Shown here: positions 1 through 6,224 of the stretch, piece by piece | Position numbering within the stretch: the stretch's first letter is position 1 | Layout of the letters: the number at the start of each line of letters is the position of its first letter | The notes under the pieces: generated by a model | Told to the model about the DNA's origin: nothing | The model's database searches: none | Seen by the model: the letters and a program-made list of their open reading frames with translations, nothing else | Position numbers and translations under genes: made by a program | Source of the DNA: Opitutia bacterium | GTDB lineage: Bacteria > Verrucomicrobiota > Verrucomicrobiia > Opitutales > JANYEO01 | Reading direction: 5' to 3' | Length of the DNA stretch: 11,099 nt | Assembly (NCBI GenBank): GCA_025363025.1 | Contig: JANYEO010000115.1 | Coordinates: forward strand, 1-11,099

Positions 1-760
1 CAAAGAAGTGGTCCAACACCGGGCTGTTCAGCGGAGCCGACGGTTGAAGATCCCTATTCCAACGGCTGCGATTGTGGGGTATACGAATGCGGGGAAGTCT
101 TCTTTATTAAATGCTTTAACGCAGTCTCAAGTATTAGCTGAGGATAAACTCTTTGCAACGCTGGACCCTTCTACACGGCGTATGGCTTTGCCCTCTGGCC
201 AGACGTTGCTCGTTACGGATACAGTGGGTTTTATCCGCCGTTTGCCGCACCGTTTAGTAGAGGCTTTTAAGGCGACGCTAGAAGAATCCCTCCATGCGAG
301 TTTTTTATTGCATGTATTGGATGTGGCGAACCCTTCGGTAGAGGCCCATTATGAGACGACACAGGCTGTTTTAAAGGAGCTTAAAGCAGATGAAAAGCGT
401 ACCTTGATTGTTTTTAACAAAATTGATTTGCTGGATGATGGGGCGCGGATTGAGTTTTTAAAAGAACGCTTCCCTGCGGCCTGGTTTATTAGTACGCGCA
501 CGGGCGAAGGCGTGCAGGCATTGGCGGAAGGGATGGAGGCTTTATTACGAGAAGAAGGTACTTTGATGACGTTGTGCATACCCTTCCAGGACTACGTATG
601 GGTAAATCGTCTGCACGAGGTAGGGGCTGTATTAAAAGAAGTAGCGGCTGAAGAGGGGGCCTATATTATAGCCCAGGTGCCGTCTCGTTTGGTAAGCCAG
701 CTAATGGCTTATAAGTTTGAGGGAGCTTTCCCTGAGCCTGAAGGGGAAACGAAACTATAG
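1..760 (+). CDS. hflX: GTPase HflX, C-terminal part (5' end outside window)
   Basis: HflX is a ribosome-associated GTPase that splits stalled or stressed ribosomes. The reading frame is already open at the window edge, so the N-terminal HflX domain and the true start are missing; the GTG at position 8 is internal. Numbering from that GTG, the G domain is complete: G1 GYTNAGKS at 24-31, the FATLDPSTRR switch I region at 49-58, G3 DTVGF at 71-75, G4 NKID at 137-140 and a G5-like FISTRTGEG at 160-168. GYTNAGKS followed by a switch I containing TLDPSTR is characteristic of HflX rather than Era, Obg or Der. A C-terminal domain of about 70 residues follows. The complete family protein is usually about 400-450 residues, so roughly 60% is seen. 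The stop codon overlaps that of the convergent phosphatase gene. Confidence 0.95.
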   Translation, partial: KEVVQHRAVQRSRRLKIPIPTAAIVGYTNAGKSSLLNALTQSQVLAEDKLFATLDPSTRRMALPSGQTLLVTDTVGFIRRLPHRLVEAFKATLEESLHASFLLHVLDVANPSVEAHYETTQAVLKELKADEKRTLIVFNKIDLLDDGARIEFLKERFPAAWFISTRTGEGVQALAEGMEALLREEGTLMTLCIPFQDYVWVNRLHEVGAVLKEVAAEEGAYIIAQVPSRLVSQLMAYKFEGAFPEPEGETKL

Positions 761-1507
761 CCATTCGGCCTTGGCGGCGGCAAAACAGTCTAGCTGAAAG
801 GGTTTTTTGTAACCTAAATTGATTTTAAAATGACCCCCTGCTGCTTTTAGAAGGGAAAGGCCTGCAGCGATATCCCATAAGTGGACGCGGCGTTCTATAT
901 AACTTTCTGCATAGCCACTGGCGACCCAGGCTAAGGAGAGAGATGCAGTGCCAAAAAAGCGTACTTTTTTAAAATCCCCATGGAGAGATTCAAAATCTGT
1001 CGGCACCATGCCTGCGGCTTCGTCGTCATAACGTAAAGAAGAAAGCAGGAGGCTGGTGGATTGATCATTTAGCCAGCGAGGAGTATGGGGCTTGCCATTT
1101 AGCATTAAAGGCCCGGTGGCTAAGGCGGAGTAGAGGGTTTGGGTATTAAAGTCATAAATGACCCCGAGAAGGGGCTCTAACCCTTGCATAAGGCCGATGC
1201 TAACACAGCAAAAGGGGAGGCCGCGGGCGTAGTTGTAAGTGCCATCTAAGGGGTCAATGACCCAATAGGGGATAGATGCGTGCATGAGGCCTACGTCCCC
1301 GCCTTCTTCTTCCCCCACGATAGGAATGCCCTTTGTGGCAAGCTTTGCCCGGATGAGTGTTTCCGACGCGACATCTGCAGCTAGCTTAATATCTGAAGCA
1401 CTTAGCGCATTAATATGGACGTAGCCATCGGGACGTTCGGCCAAAATTTTGCCAGCTTCGAGGGCTGCGGCTTCGGCCAGTTTGAGGAGGGAGGGGAGAT
1501 CCTGCAT
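755..1507 (-). CDS. Inositol monophosphatase family protein (SuhB/HisN-like)
   Basis: This is a soluble, magnesium-dependent, lithium-sensitive-type phosphatase that hydrolyses a small sugar or polyol phosphate. The 250-residue length is normal for the family. Motif A is complete as WVIDPLDGTYN at 82-92, with metal ligands Asp85 and Asp88. The upstream GEEEGG at 65-70 supplies the acidic residue of the first metal site. Motif B is WDIAAGLSLLKAAGG at 211-225, with Asp212 as the third metal ligand. RFFGTASLSLAWVASG at 183-198 matches the usual substrate-side segment. The ATG start leaves a normal-length N-terminal helix; no Shine-Dalgarno precedes it. The family includes inositol-1-phosphatase, histidinol-phosphatase (HisN), fructose-1,6-bisphosphatase and PAP phosphatase, and sequence alone does not settle the substrate. 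The gene is convergent with hflX and divergent from cydA. Confidence 0.92.
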   Translation of the reverse strand: MQDLPSLLKLAEAAALEAGKILAERPDGYVHINALSASDIKLAADVASETLIRAKLATKGIPIVGEEEGGDVGLMHASIPYWVIDPLDGTYNYARGLPFCCVSIGLMQGLEPLLGVIYDFNTQTLYSALATGPLMLNGKPHTPRWLNDQSTSLLLSSLRYDDEAAGMVPTDFESLHGDFKKVRFFGTASLSLAWVASGYAESYIERRVHLWDIAAGLSLLKAAGGHFKINLGYKKPFQLDCFAAAKAEWL

Positions 1508-1517
1508 AGTGAAAGAG

Positions 1518-1548
1518 TTTATACTTTGGTCTTTCCCTTATCTGCAAA
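1518..1548 (-). promoter_or_regulatory. Candidate sigma70-type promoter of the phosphatase gene
   Basis: On the minus strand a TATAAA hexamer (1518-1523) lies 18 bases downstream of TTGCAG (1542-1547), or 19 bases downstream of the better-scoring TTTGCA (1543-1548). The -10 box matches consensus at five of six positions; the -35 box is weak. Only 10 bases separate the -10 box from the ATG, so initiation at the usual distance would leave a 5' leader of a few bases. The assignment rests on motif matching alone. Confidence 0.3.
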
Positions 1549-1599
1549 TCCTTTTAAAAGAGAAATGCGTAGTTTGCCCCTTTTACCCTTTTTATCCCA

Positions 1600-3015
1600 G
1601 TGGACGTTGAAATTTTAGCCCGTATCCAGTTTGCGTTAACCATCTCTTTTCATTACCTCTACCCGCCACTTAGTATTGGACTCGGGGTGTTGTTAGTTTT
1701 GATGGAGGGGACTTATATGGTGACGAAGAATGCTTTGTACCACCGAATGGCTCATTTTTGGACAAAAGTATTTGGGCTCACCTTCGCTATTGGGGTGGCA
1801 ACCGGCATTGTCATGGAGTTTGAATTTGGGACGAATTGGGCTACGTATTCCCGCTTTGTGGGGGATGTTTTTGGAAGCGCGCTTGCGGCTGAGGGGGTTT
1901 TTGCCTTTTTCCTTGAATCAGGCTTTTTGGCAATACTCCTTTTTGGGTGGGATAAAGTGCCGGCCTGGGTCCATTTTTTTGCTACGATCATGGTTTGCTT
2001 GGGGGCCCACTTTAGCGCGGTTTGGATTGTGATTGCTAACTCTTGGATGCAGACGCCTGCAGGTTATCATATTGAATTAAAAGGGGAAGCGGTTCCGGCA
2101 GGGTATGTGCTACAGCCGGGAGATTTTGGCCAGGCGCGCGCTGTTATTGATGATTTTTGGGAATTAGTCTTTAACCCGTCTTCGATGGATCGCTTAACGC
2201 ATGTTGTTTGGGCGGCTTGGCTTACAGGGGGGTGTTTAGTATTAAGTGTGAGTGCTTATTATTTGCTGAAGGGGCGCCACCTTGATTTTGCAAAAGCGTC
2301 TATGAAAATAGCATTACCGATGGTGATCCTAGTAACTTTTTTCCAAGGCTTAAGCGGAGATGACTCTGCGTGTGGGGTAGCGAAAAATCAGCCGGCAAAG
2401 TTAGCGGCGATGGAGGGTTTATTTAAAACAGAAGCGCGGGCCCCATTGGGAATATTGGGCTGGGTAGATGTTGAAGAGAAGAAGACCTATTCACTGGCGA
2501 TTCCCGGTATGCTGAGTTTGCTCGTGAATGGGGATATTGACACGCCGGTTGTGGGGCTTGATCAATTCCCTGAAACAGATTGGCCAAAGGTAAACGCTGT
2601 TTATCAATGTTACCATTTGATGTTAGCGATGGCAGGGTTGTTGATACTCCTTAGTTTAGTAGGTGCATGGTTATGGTTTAGGAAGCAGCTTTTTGATCCG
2701 TCTCACCCTTGGACGCGGCGTTATTGGGGTTTTTTAATGGTATCTGTGGCTTTCCCTCAAATTGCAAACCAGGCAGGCTGGTATACGGCTGAGCTTGGGC
2801 GCCAGCCGTGGATTGTTTATGGCATTATGAGGACATCTCAGGGGCTTTCTCGTATCGTGAAGGCGGAGCAGGTATTGACCTCTATTATCCTCTTTACGCT
2901 AGTTTATATGATGCTTTTTGCGGTTTTTATTTATTTGCTACATCAGAAAATCCAGCATGGGCCCGAAGAGGCTGAGGAAGGAAAAGACTTAAAACTGAGT
3001 GGGCACCGCGCGTAG
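1600..3015 (+). CDS. cydA: Cytochrome bd ubiquinol oxidase subunit I
   Basis: CydA is the haem-bearing membrane subunit of cytochrome bd, which oxidises quinol and reduces O2 to water with high oxygen affinity. The start is a GTG: the protein then begins MDVEILARIQFALT, matching the family N-terminus. Recognisable residues are His18, His201 and Met341, which align with E. coli haem ligands His19, His186 and Met393; Glu98 and Glu106, aligning with Glu99 and Glu107; and the quinol-loop pair Lys267/Glu272 in QPAKLAAMEG, aligning with Lys252/Glu257. GWYTAELGRQPW at 393-404 is the signature near the C-terminus. At 471 residues it lacks the long Q-loop insertion of E. coli CydA (about 520), so it belongs to the short Q-loop group. 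It lies 32 bp upstream of cydB, implying one operon. No Shine-Dalgarno is visible; the upstream region is rich in T and C. Confidence 0.97.
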   Translation: MDVEILARIQFALTISFHYLYPPLSIGLGVLLVLMEGTYMVTKNALYHRMAHFWTKVFGLTFAIGVATGIVMEFEFGTNWATYSRFVGDVFGSALAAEGVFAFFLESGFLAILLFGWDKVPAWVHFFATIMVCLGAHFSAVWIVIANSWMQTPAGYHIELKGEAVPAGYVLQPGDFGQARAVIDDFWELVFNPSSMDRLTHVVWAAWLTGGCLVLSVSAYYLLKGRHLDFAKASMKIALPMVILVTFFQGLSGDDSACGVAKNQPAKLAAMEGLFKTEARAPLGILGWVDVEEKKTYSLAIPGMLSLLVNGDIDTPVVGLDQFPETDWPKVNAVYQCYHLMLAMAGLLILLSLVGAWLWFRKQLFDPSHPWTRRYWGFLMVSVAFPQIANQAGWYTAELGRQPWIVYGIMRTSQGLSRIVKAEQVLTSIILFTLVYMMLFAVFIYLLHQKIQHGPEEAEEGKDLKLSGHRA

Positions 3016-3047
3016 CGAGTTATTCATTTTGATCATTTATTACTGTT

Positions 3048-4070
3048 ATGACTTACGATCTCAATACTCTGTGGTTTATTTTAGTGGGTATCTTATTTAC
3101 GGGCTACGTTGTTTTGGATGGGTTTGATTTGGGGGTAGGCACCTTGCACCTCTTCACCAAAACAGATACAGACCGCCGCCTTATGCTTAATGCGATTGGG
3201 CCTGTGTGGGATGGGAATGAGGTGTGGCTTGTAACGGGAGGCGGGGCTTTGTTTGGGGCGTTTCCTCATGTATATGCGACGGCTTTTTCGGCTTTTTATA
3301 TGCCTTTTATGCTGCTGTTGGTATCGCTTATTTTTCGAGCGGTTGCGATTGAATTTCGGAGTAAGTCTCCAAGCCCCCGGTGGCGGCAATTCTGGGATAT
3401 AAGCTTTGCGGCAGGCAGTACGCTATCAGCCTTTTTGATTGGAGTGGCTGTGGCTAATATTGTATGGGGCATACCGCTTGATAAAGATTTTGAGTATACG
3501 GGGGATTTTTGCTATTTTCTGTCTCCGTATGCCCTTTGGGTTGGTTTGACCACAGTGGCTCTTTTTATGATGCATGGGGCTATTTATATTGTCTTAAAAA
3601 CAGAGGGGGCCCTTCAGGCTCAAGCCCGCAAATGGGTGGGGCGCTGCATGGTTTTTTTTCTCTTTACCTACCTTGTTTTTAATGTGTTATCCGTAGTCCT
3701 TGTACCCCATGTAGCTTATGCTATGGAGACGCGCCCGCATATTATTGGTATTATGCTCCTTGATGTGTTAGTGGTCGCTTCTTTGCCTTATTGGGTGAAA
3801 AAGCAAAAAGAAGCCTGTGCTTTTATTGCCTCTTGTTTGGCCATAGCCCTTTTGATGTTGCTCTTCGGGACAACGATGTACCCAAAAATGTTGGTTTCTT
3901 ACCCAGGCGTTGCCAATACGCTTGATATTTATAATAGTGCCTCCACCCCAAAGACCTTGGGGATCATGGCCCTCATGGCTGCAATAGGGGTTCCCCTGGT
4001 GTTAACCTATACGGTGTGTATTTACTGGGTTTTCCGAGGGAAGGTAGCCCTAACTAAAGAAAGCTACTAG
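3048..4070 (+). CDS. cydB: Cytochrome bd ubiquinol oxidase subunit II
   Basis: CydB is the second integral-membrane subunit of the bd oxidase and partners the CydA encoded just upstream. It shows the family pattern of hydrophobic helices and the conserved segments LDGFDLGVGTL at 23-33, GPVWDGNEVWLVTGGGALFGAFP at 51-73 (key residues Trp54, Asp55, Asn57, Glu58, Trp60), and GTTMYPKMLVS followed by TLDIYNSASTP in the C-terminal third. The 340 residues are a typical length for this subfamily. The ATG is chosen because MTYDLNTLWF is the usual family beginning. The gene trails cydA by 32 bp with no Shine-Dalgarno. No cydX-like small subunit or cydDC transporter follows. The stop codon overlaps by two bases the outer end of a long palindrome, so the last codons sit on the border of the repeat block. 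Confidence 0.96.
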   Translation: MTYDLNTLWFILVGILFTGYVVLDGFDLGVGTLHLFTKTDTDRRLMLNAIGPVWDGNEVWLVTGGGALFGAFPHVYATAFSAFYMPFMLLLVSLIFRAVAIEFRSKSPSPRWRQFWDISFAAGSTLSAFLIGVAVANIVWGIPLDKDFEYTGDFCYFLSPYALWVGLTTVALFMMHGAIYIVLKTEGALQAQARKWVGRCMVFFLFTYLVFNVLSVVLVPHVAYAMETRPHIIGIMLLDVLVVASLPYWVKKQKEACAFIASCLAIALLMLLFGTTMYPKMLVSYPGVANTLDIYNSASTPKTLGIMALMAAIGVPLVLTYTVCIYWVFRGKVALTKESY

Positions 4071-4199
4071 GGAATGGGTCTCAAATAGGTTCCTTTTGTG
4101 CGCTTTTGAGCATCACCGTACTCACGTACTTAAACGTACGCTCCGTGCGCCTCTTCTCAAAATCATCGCAAAAGGAATCTATTTGAGACCCATTCCCTG
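4069..4199. repeat. Long imperfect palindrome at the 3' end of cydB
   Basis: The outer arms 4069-4100 and 4168-4199 are reverse complements over 32 bp with two differences (a G/A and a T/C exchange). Weaker pairing continues inward through a TTTTGAG/CTCAAAA match (about 4104-4110 with 4156-4162), leaving a central region that contains several GTAC palindromes around 4117-4140. The right arm is also the beginning of the direct repeat units that follow. Transcribed in either direction it could fold into a long hairpin between the convergent cydB and tautomerase genes and could end or protect both transcripts. No T-tract typical of an intrinsic terminator follows, so a terminator role is inference. 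Confidence 0.85.
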
Positions 4200-4321
4200 A
4201 GGTGTACGGATAAGGCCTCTCTTTAGAGTTCTTGGGCGGTTGTTGCTCCTCGAGTTCTAAAGTACACTCGATCGCTCCGTCCTGCAAGTTCCTCAAAATA
4301 AAGGCCTTCTGAATCCGGTTT
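4136..4321. repeat. Intergenic direct repeat, copy 1
   Basis: This is the most complete unit. Its core 4160-4321 aligns with copy 2 over about 162 bp: the first 59 bases (4160-4218 against 4336-4394) are identical. Further identical blocks are GGCGGTTGTTGCTCCTCGAG, a 24-base block starting at AAGTACACTCGATCG, and AAAATAAAGGCCTTCTG, separated by short variable stretches. Its 5' flank 4136-4159 is shared with copy 3 instead, so 4136-4234 matches 4531-4629. An open frame crosses it on the minus strand but is not kept in copy 2. It shows no transposase and is best described as a non-coding dispersed-type repeat. Confidence 0.9.
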
Positions 4322-4335
4322 CAGCGGATAATTAG

Positions 4336-4498
4336 AAATCATCGCAAAAGGAATCTATTTGAGACCCATTCCCTGAGGTGTACGGATAAGGCCTTTCTTT
4401 TGTGTTTTTTGGCGGTTGTTGCTCCTCGAGGGCTTTAAGTACACTCGATCGCTCCGTCCTACAAGTTTCTCAAAATAAAGGCCTTCTGCACCCGGTTT
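4336..4498. repeat. Intergenic direct repeat, copy 2
   Basis: This unit lies 176-177 bp downstream of copy 1 and aligns with it from AAATCATCGC to CCGGTTT. It differs mainly in two short stretches, just after the AAGGCCT block and around CTCGAGGGC, plus scattered single changes. On the minus strand the frame that is open in copy 1 is interrupted here by TAG and TAA codons and an indel, which argues that the repeat is not protein-coding. It lacks the GTACGCTCCGTGCGCC flank found in copies 1 and 3, having unrelated sequence (about 4322-4335) in its place. Confidence 0.9.
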
Positions 4499-4530
4499 TG
4501 TTTAGGGTATTAATGGGAACGAAAAGCAAT

Positions 4531-4629
4531 GTACGCTACGTGCGCCTCTTCTCAAAATCATCACAAAAGGAATCTATTTGAGGCCCATTCCCTGCGGTGT
4601 ACTGAGAAGGCCTCTTTTTTGAGTTCTTG
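4531..4629. repeat. Intergenic direct repeat, copy 3 (truncated)
   Basis: These 99 bases align without gaps to 4136-4234 of copy 1 at roughly 90% identity, from GTACGCT(C/A)CGTGCGCC to GAGTTCTTG. The remainder of the unit, including the CTCGAG and AAGTACACTCGATCG blocks, is absent. The copy ends 11 bp before the stop codon of the minus-strand tautomerase gene, so the repeat cluster fills the space between the two convergent genes almost exactly. Confidence 0.85.
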
Positions 4630-4640
4630 ATTAAAATAAC

Positions 4641-4988
4641 TTACTTTACATAGACACTTGCCACGTTTTCTATCCCTACGCTGATTTTTAGCTGGAGGGC
4701 GTTTGAGGAATTATTAAAAAAGAGGGTGGCTTTCTCTAAAATGGCTTTTGCAGTTGCGATGAGGAGCGCCTCTGATCTGCCAGGTAATATGCGTATGTTG
4801 ATGTGTACAAATGCATTATGTGAGCTTCCATCGCCTAATGTATATTCGCTATGGCGTATCACCCGACTACTGCAAGCTTCTAACTGCGTCGGAAGCTTAT
4901 CGACTAAAAAAAGATGGATTTCTAGTAGCAATGAGCGAATGTCTTGCTCTAAAATATTTTGACTGCACTCTAAGGTAATGTGTGGCAT
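4641..4988 (-). CDS. 5-carboxymethyl-2-hydroxymuconate isomerase-like tautomerase
   Basis: This small cytoplasmic protein (115 residues) resembles the CHMI (HpaF) branch of the tautomerase superfamily. In characterised members the enzyme isomerises 5-carboxymethyl-2-hydroxymuconate in homoprotocatechuate breakdown, using the amino-terminal proline exposed after Met removal as catalytic base. The protein begins MPHITLECSQNILEQ, and the central AFVHINIRILPGRS matches the conserved AFVHxxLxIxxGRS segment of CHMI. I place the start at the internal ATG (4986-4988) rather than the in-frame ATG four codons earlier, because only this choice gives Met-Pro at the terminus. No other genes of the aromatic pathway are in the window, so the real substrate is unknown. 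It is convergent with cydB across the repeat block and divergent from the fusion gene at 5056. Confidence 0.8.
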   Translation of the reverse strand: MPHITLECSQNILEQDIRSLLLEIHLFLVDKLPTQLEACSSRVIRHSEYTLGDGSSHNAFVHINIRILPGRSEALLIATAKAILEKATLFFNNSSNALQLKISVGIENVASVYVK

Positions 4989-5055
4989 AAATGCATACAT
5001 TAAGTGAAGTATTGTACGGCTTCAAAACTAAAAACTTTATAGTGGTAATTTTCAT

Positions 5056-6120
5056 ATGATAAAGGTCCTCCCAGAAAGCTTAGGTGCTTTGATTGGCTTA
5101 AAAATTAAAGGCCGTTTGACGCATGAAGAATATGCGGCAGTGGTGCCTATTCTCGAAAACAGTATTAAAGTTTATGGGAAGATTCGTATTTTGCTCGATA
5201 TTCAAGGGTTTAAGGGATGGGGGTTGAAGGCGGCGCTGGATGATATGCTTTTTGCTTTTAAGAACCGTGAAGCGGTTGAGCGGGTAGCGATTATCTGTGA
5301 GCAAAAAAGCGATACATGGGTGACGCTTATCGACCAACCCTTTACCCGAGGAAGCCGTGGGAAGGGCAAATATTTTAATGTGGATGAGTATGATGAAGCC
5401 TGGGTATGGCTTAAAAAAGGGATGCCGCCGGTGTTAAGTGATAAAGCAACTGCTGTAGCTTCTAAAAAGAGGCGCATGCTGCGGACTGCGCCCGATTTAA
5501 ATTTATTAATAGTGGGCCTGACGCCTACGGCTCTTTTAATTACAAATTTGTTGCAGCACTGGGGGGTGAAAGTGACGCTTGTGGCTGGTAGTGAGCCTGA
5601 GGAAGAAGAAGCCCTAGTATGCTTATGGTCTATGGGGCTAGGCCCTCTTAGCGCCTTAGGTCATTATAAGGCTTTGTTGAAGCAGGGGCAGTGCTTAACG
5701 TTGGAATCTGCAGAGGGATGGCCTTTTCATGCATTAATTGAAAAATATGGATCTGTTTTGCAGATCCAGCGGGCAAAGTTAGTCTCTGTTTTAACGGAGG
5801 CATTGGAGAAAGGAGTTATAAAAGCTAAAGCCTTTCATGAGCTTGCGGAAGGTGCCGATGGGGTAGAAGTTGCTTTTACTAAAGGCAAAGCGGCTTGTTA
5901 TGATGCGGTGTTATTGATTGACCAGCCCAAGGCTGTAGCTGCGGACCGTGTCCTTGTTTTTAAAACTTCGGACGGCCCTTTGGCGTTGTCCCTCTCATTT
6001 AATGCGGCATGGGCTCTTGTACATGAGATTGTGCGGGCCGATAATGTGCAGTTGCCCCAGGTGTGTCAGCGTTTCAATCGCATATTGGCTAAGTCCCTAA
6101 GTGCAGAAAAACAGCTATAG
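5056..6120 (+). CDS. SpoIIAA-like domain fused to a degenerate FAD-monooxygenase-like domain
   Basis: A 354-residue protein in two parts. Residues 1-122 resemble the SpoIIAA-like (STAS-fold) family: MIKVLPESLGALIGLKIKGR, then GKIRILLDIQGFKGWGLKA and a DEAWVWLKKG end. A basic linker (KKRRMLR, 137-143) leads to about 200 residues with the layout of an aromatic-ring FAD hydroxylase: a Rossmann-type strand LNLLIVG (148-154), second strand VKVTLVAGS, a WSMGLGPLSALGHYKALL segment (191-208), QRAKLVSVLTEAL (238-250) and CYDAVLLID (281-289). The usual cofactor motifs are not intact: GxGxxG reads GLTPTA, the DG motif reads LIDQP, the GD motif near 301-307 reads VFKTSDG, and the middle substrate domain is missing. 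Flavin binding is therefore doubtful. No signal peptide or membrane segment is seen. Function unknown; the monooxygenase relationship is inferred from pattern only. Confidence 0.75.
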   Translation: MIKVLPESLGALIGLKIKGRLTHEEYAAVVPILENSIKVYGKIRILLDIQGFKGWGLKAALDDMLFAFKNREAVERVAIICEQKSDTWVTLIDQPFTRGSRGKGKYFNVDEYDEAWVWLKKGMPPVLSDKATAVASKKRRMLRTAPDLNLLIVGLTPTALLITNLLQHWGVKVTLVAGSEPEEEEALVCLWSMGLGPLSALGHYKALLKQGQCLTLESAEGWPFHALIEKYGSVLQIQRAKLVSVLTEALEKGVIKAKAFHELAEGADGVEVAFTKGKAACYDAVLLIDQPKAVAADRVLVFKTSDGPLALSLSFNAAWALVHEIVRADNVQLPQVCQRFNRILAKSLSAEKQL

Positions 6121-6224
6121 CTTACAGAAGGGTATGCTTATTAAAAGAGCTACGATTTAATTTCTATGTTTCTGCTGAGAGAAAGCTTTACGAGGCATGA
6201 TCTTTTGTTCAGTGTTTTAGTTTT

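Noticed and set aside
8..10. GTG at position 8 as a true start of HflX
   Set aside because: The frame is open upstream to the window edge, and the N-terminal HflX domain that precedes the G domain in the family would be absent.
4081..4296. A 71-codon open frame on the minus strand through the palindrome and repeat copy 1
   Set aside because: It lies entirely in repeat sequence, and the same frame in copy 2 is broken by TAG and TAA codons and an indel. No recognised domain is seen.
4069..4629. CRISPR array
   Set aside because: The units are about 160 bp, only three in number, unevenly spaced and contain internal variable stretches; there are no short regular repeats with unique spacers and no cas genes.
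4069..4629. Insertion sequence or MITE with transposase
   Set aside because: No transposase-like frame and no clear target-site duplication flanking the block; a non-autonomous element remains possible but is not shown.
4986..5000. Upstream in-frame ATG (4998-5000) as start of the tautomerase
   Set aside because: It would add four residues before Met-Pro and bury the proline expected to be the N-terminal catalytic base in this superfamily.
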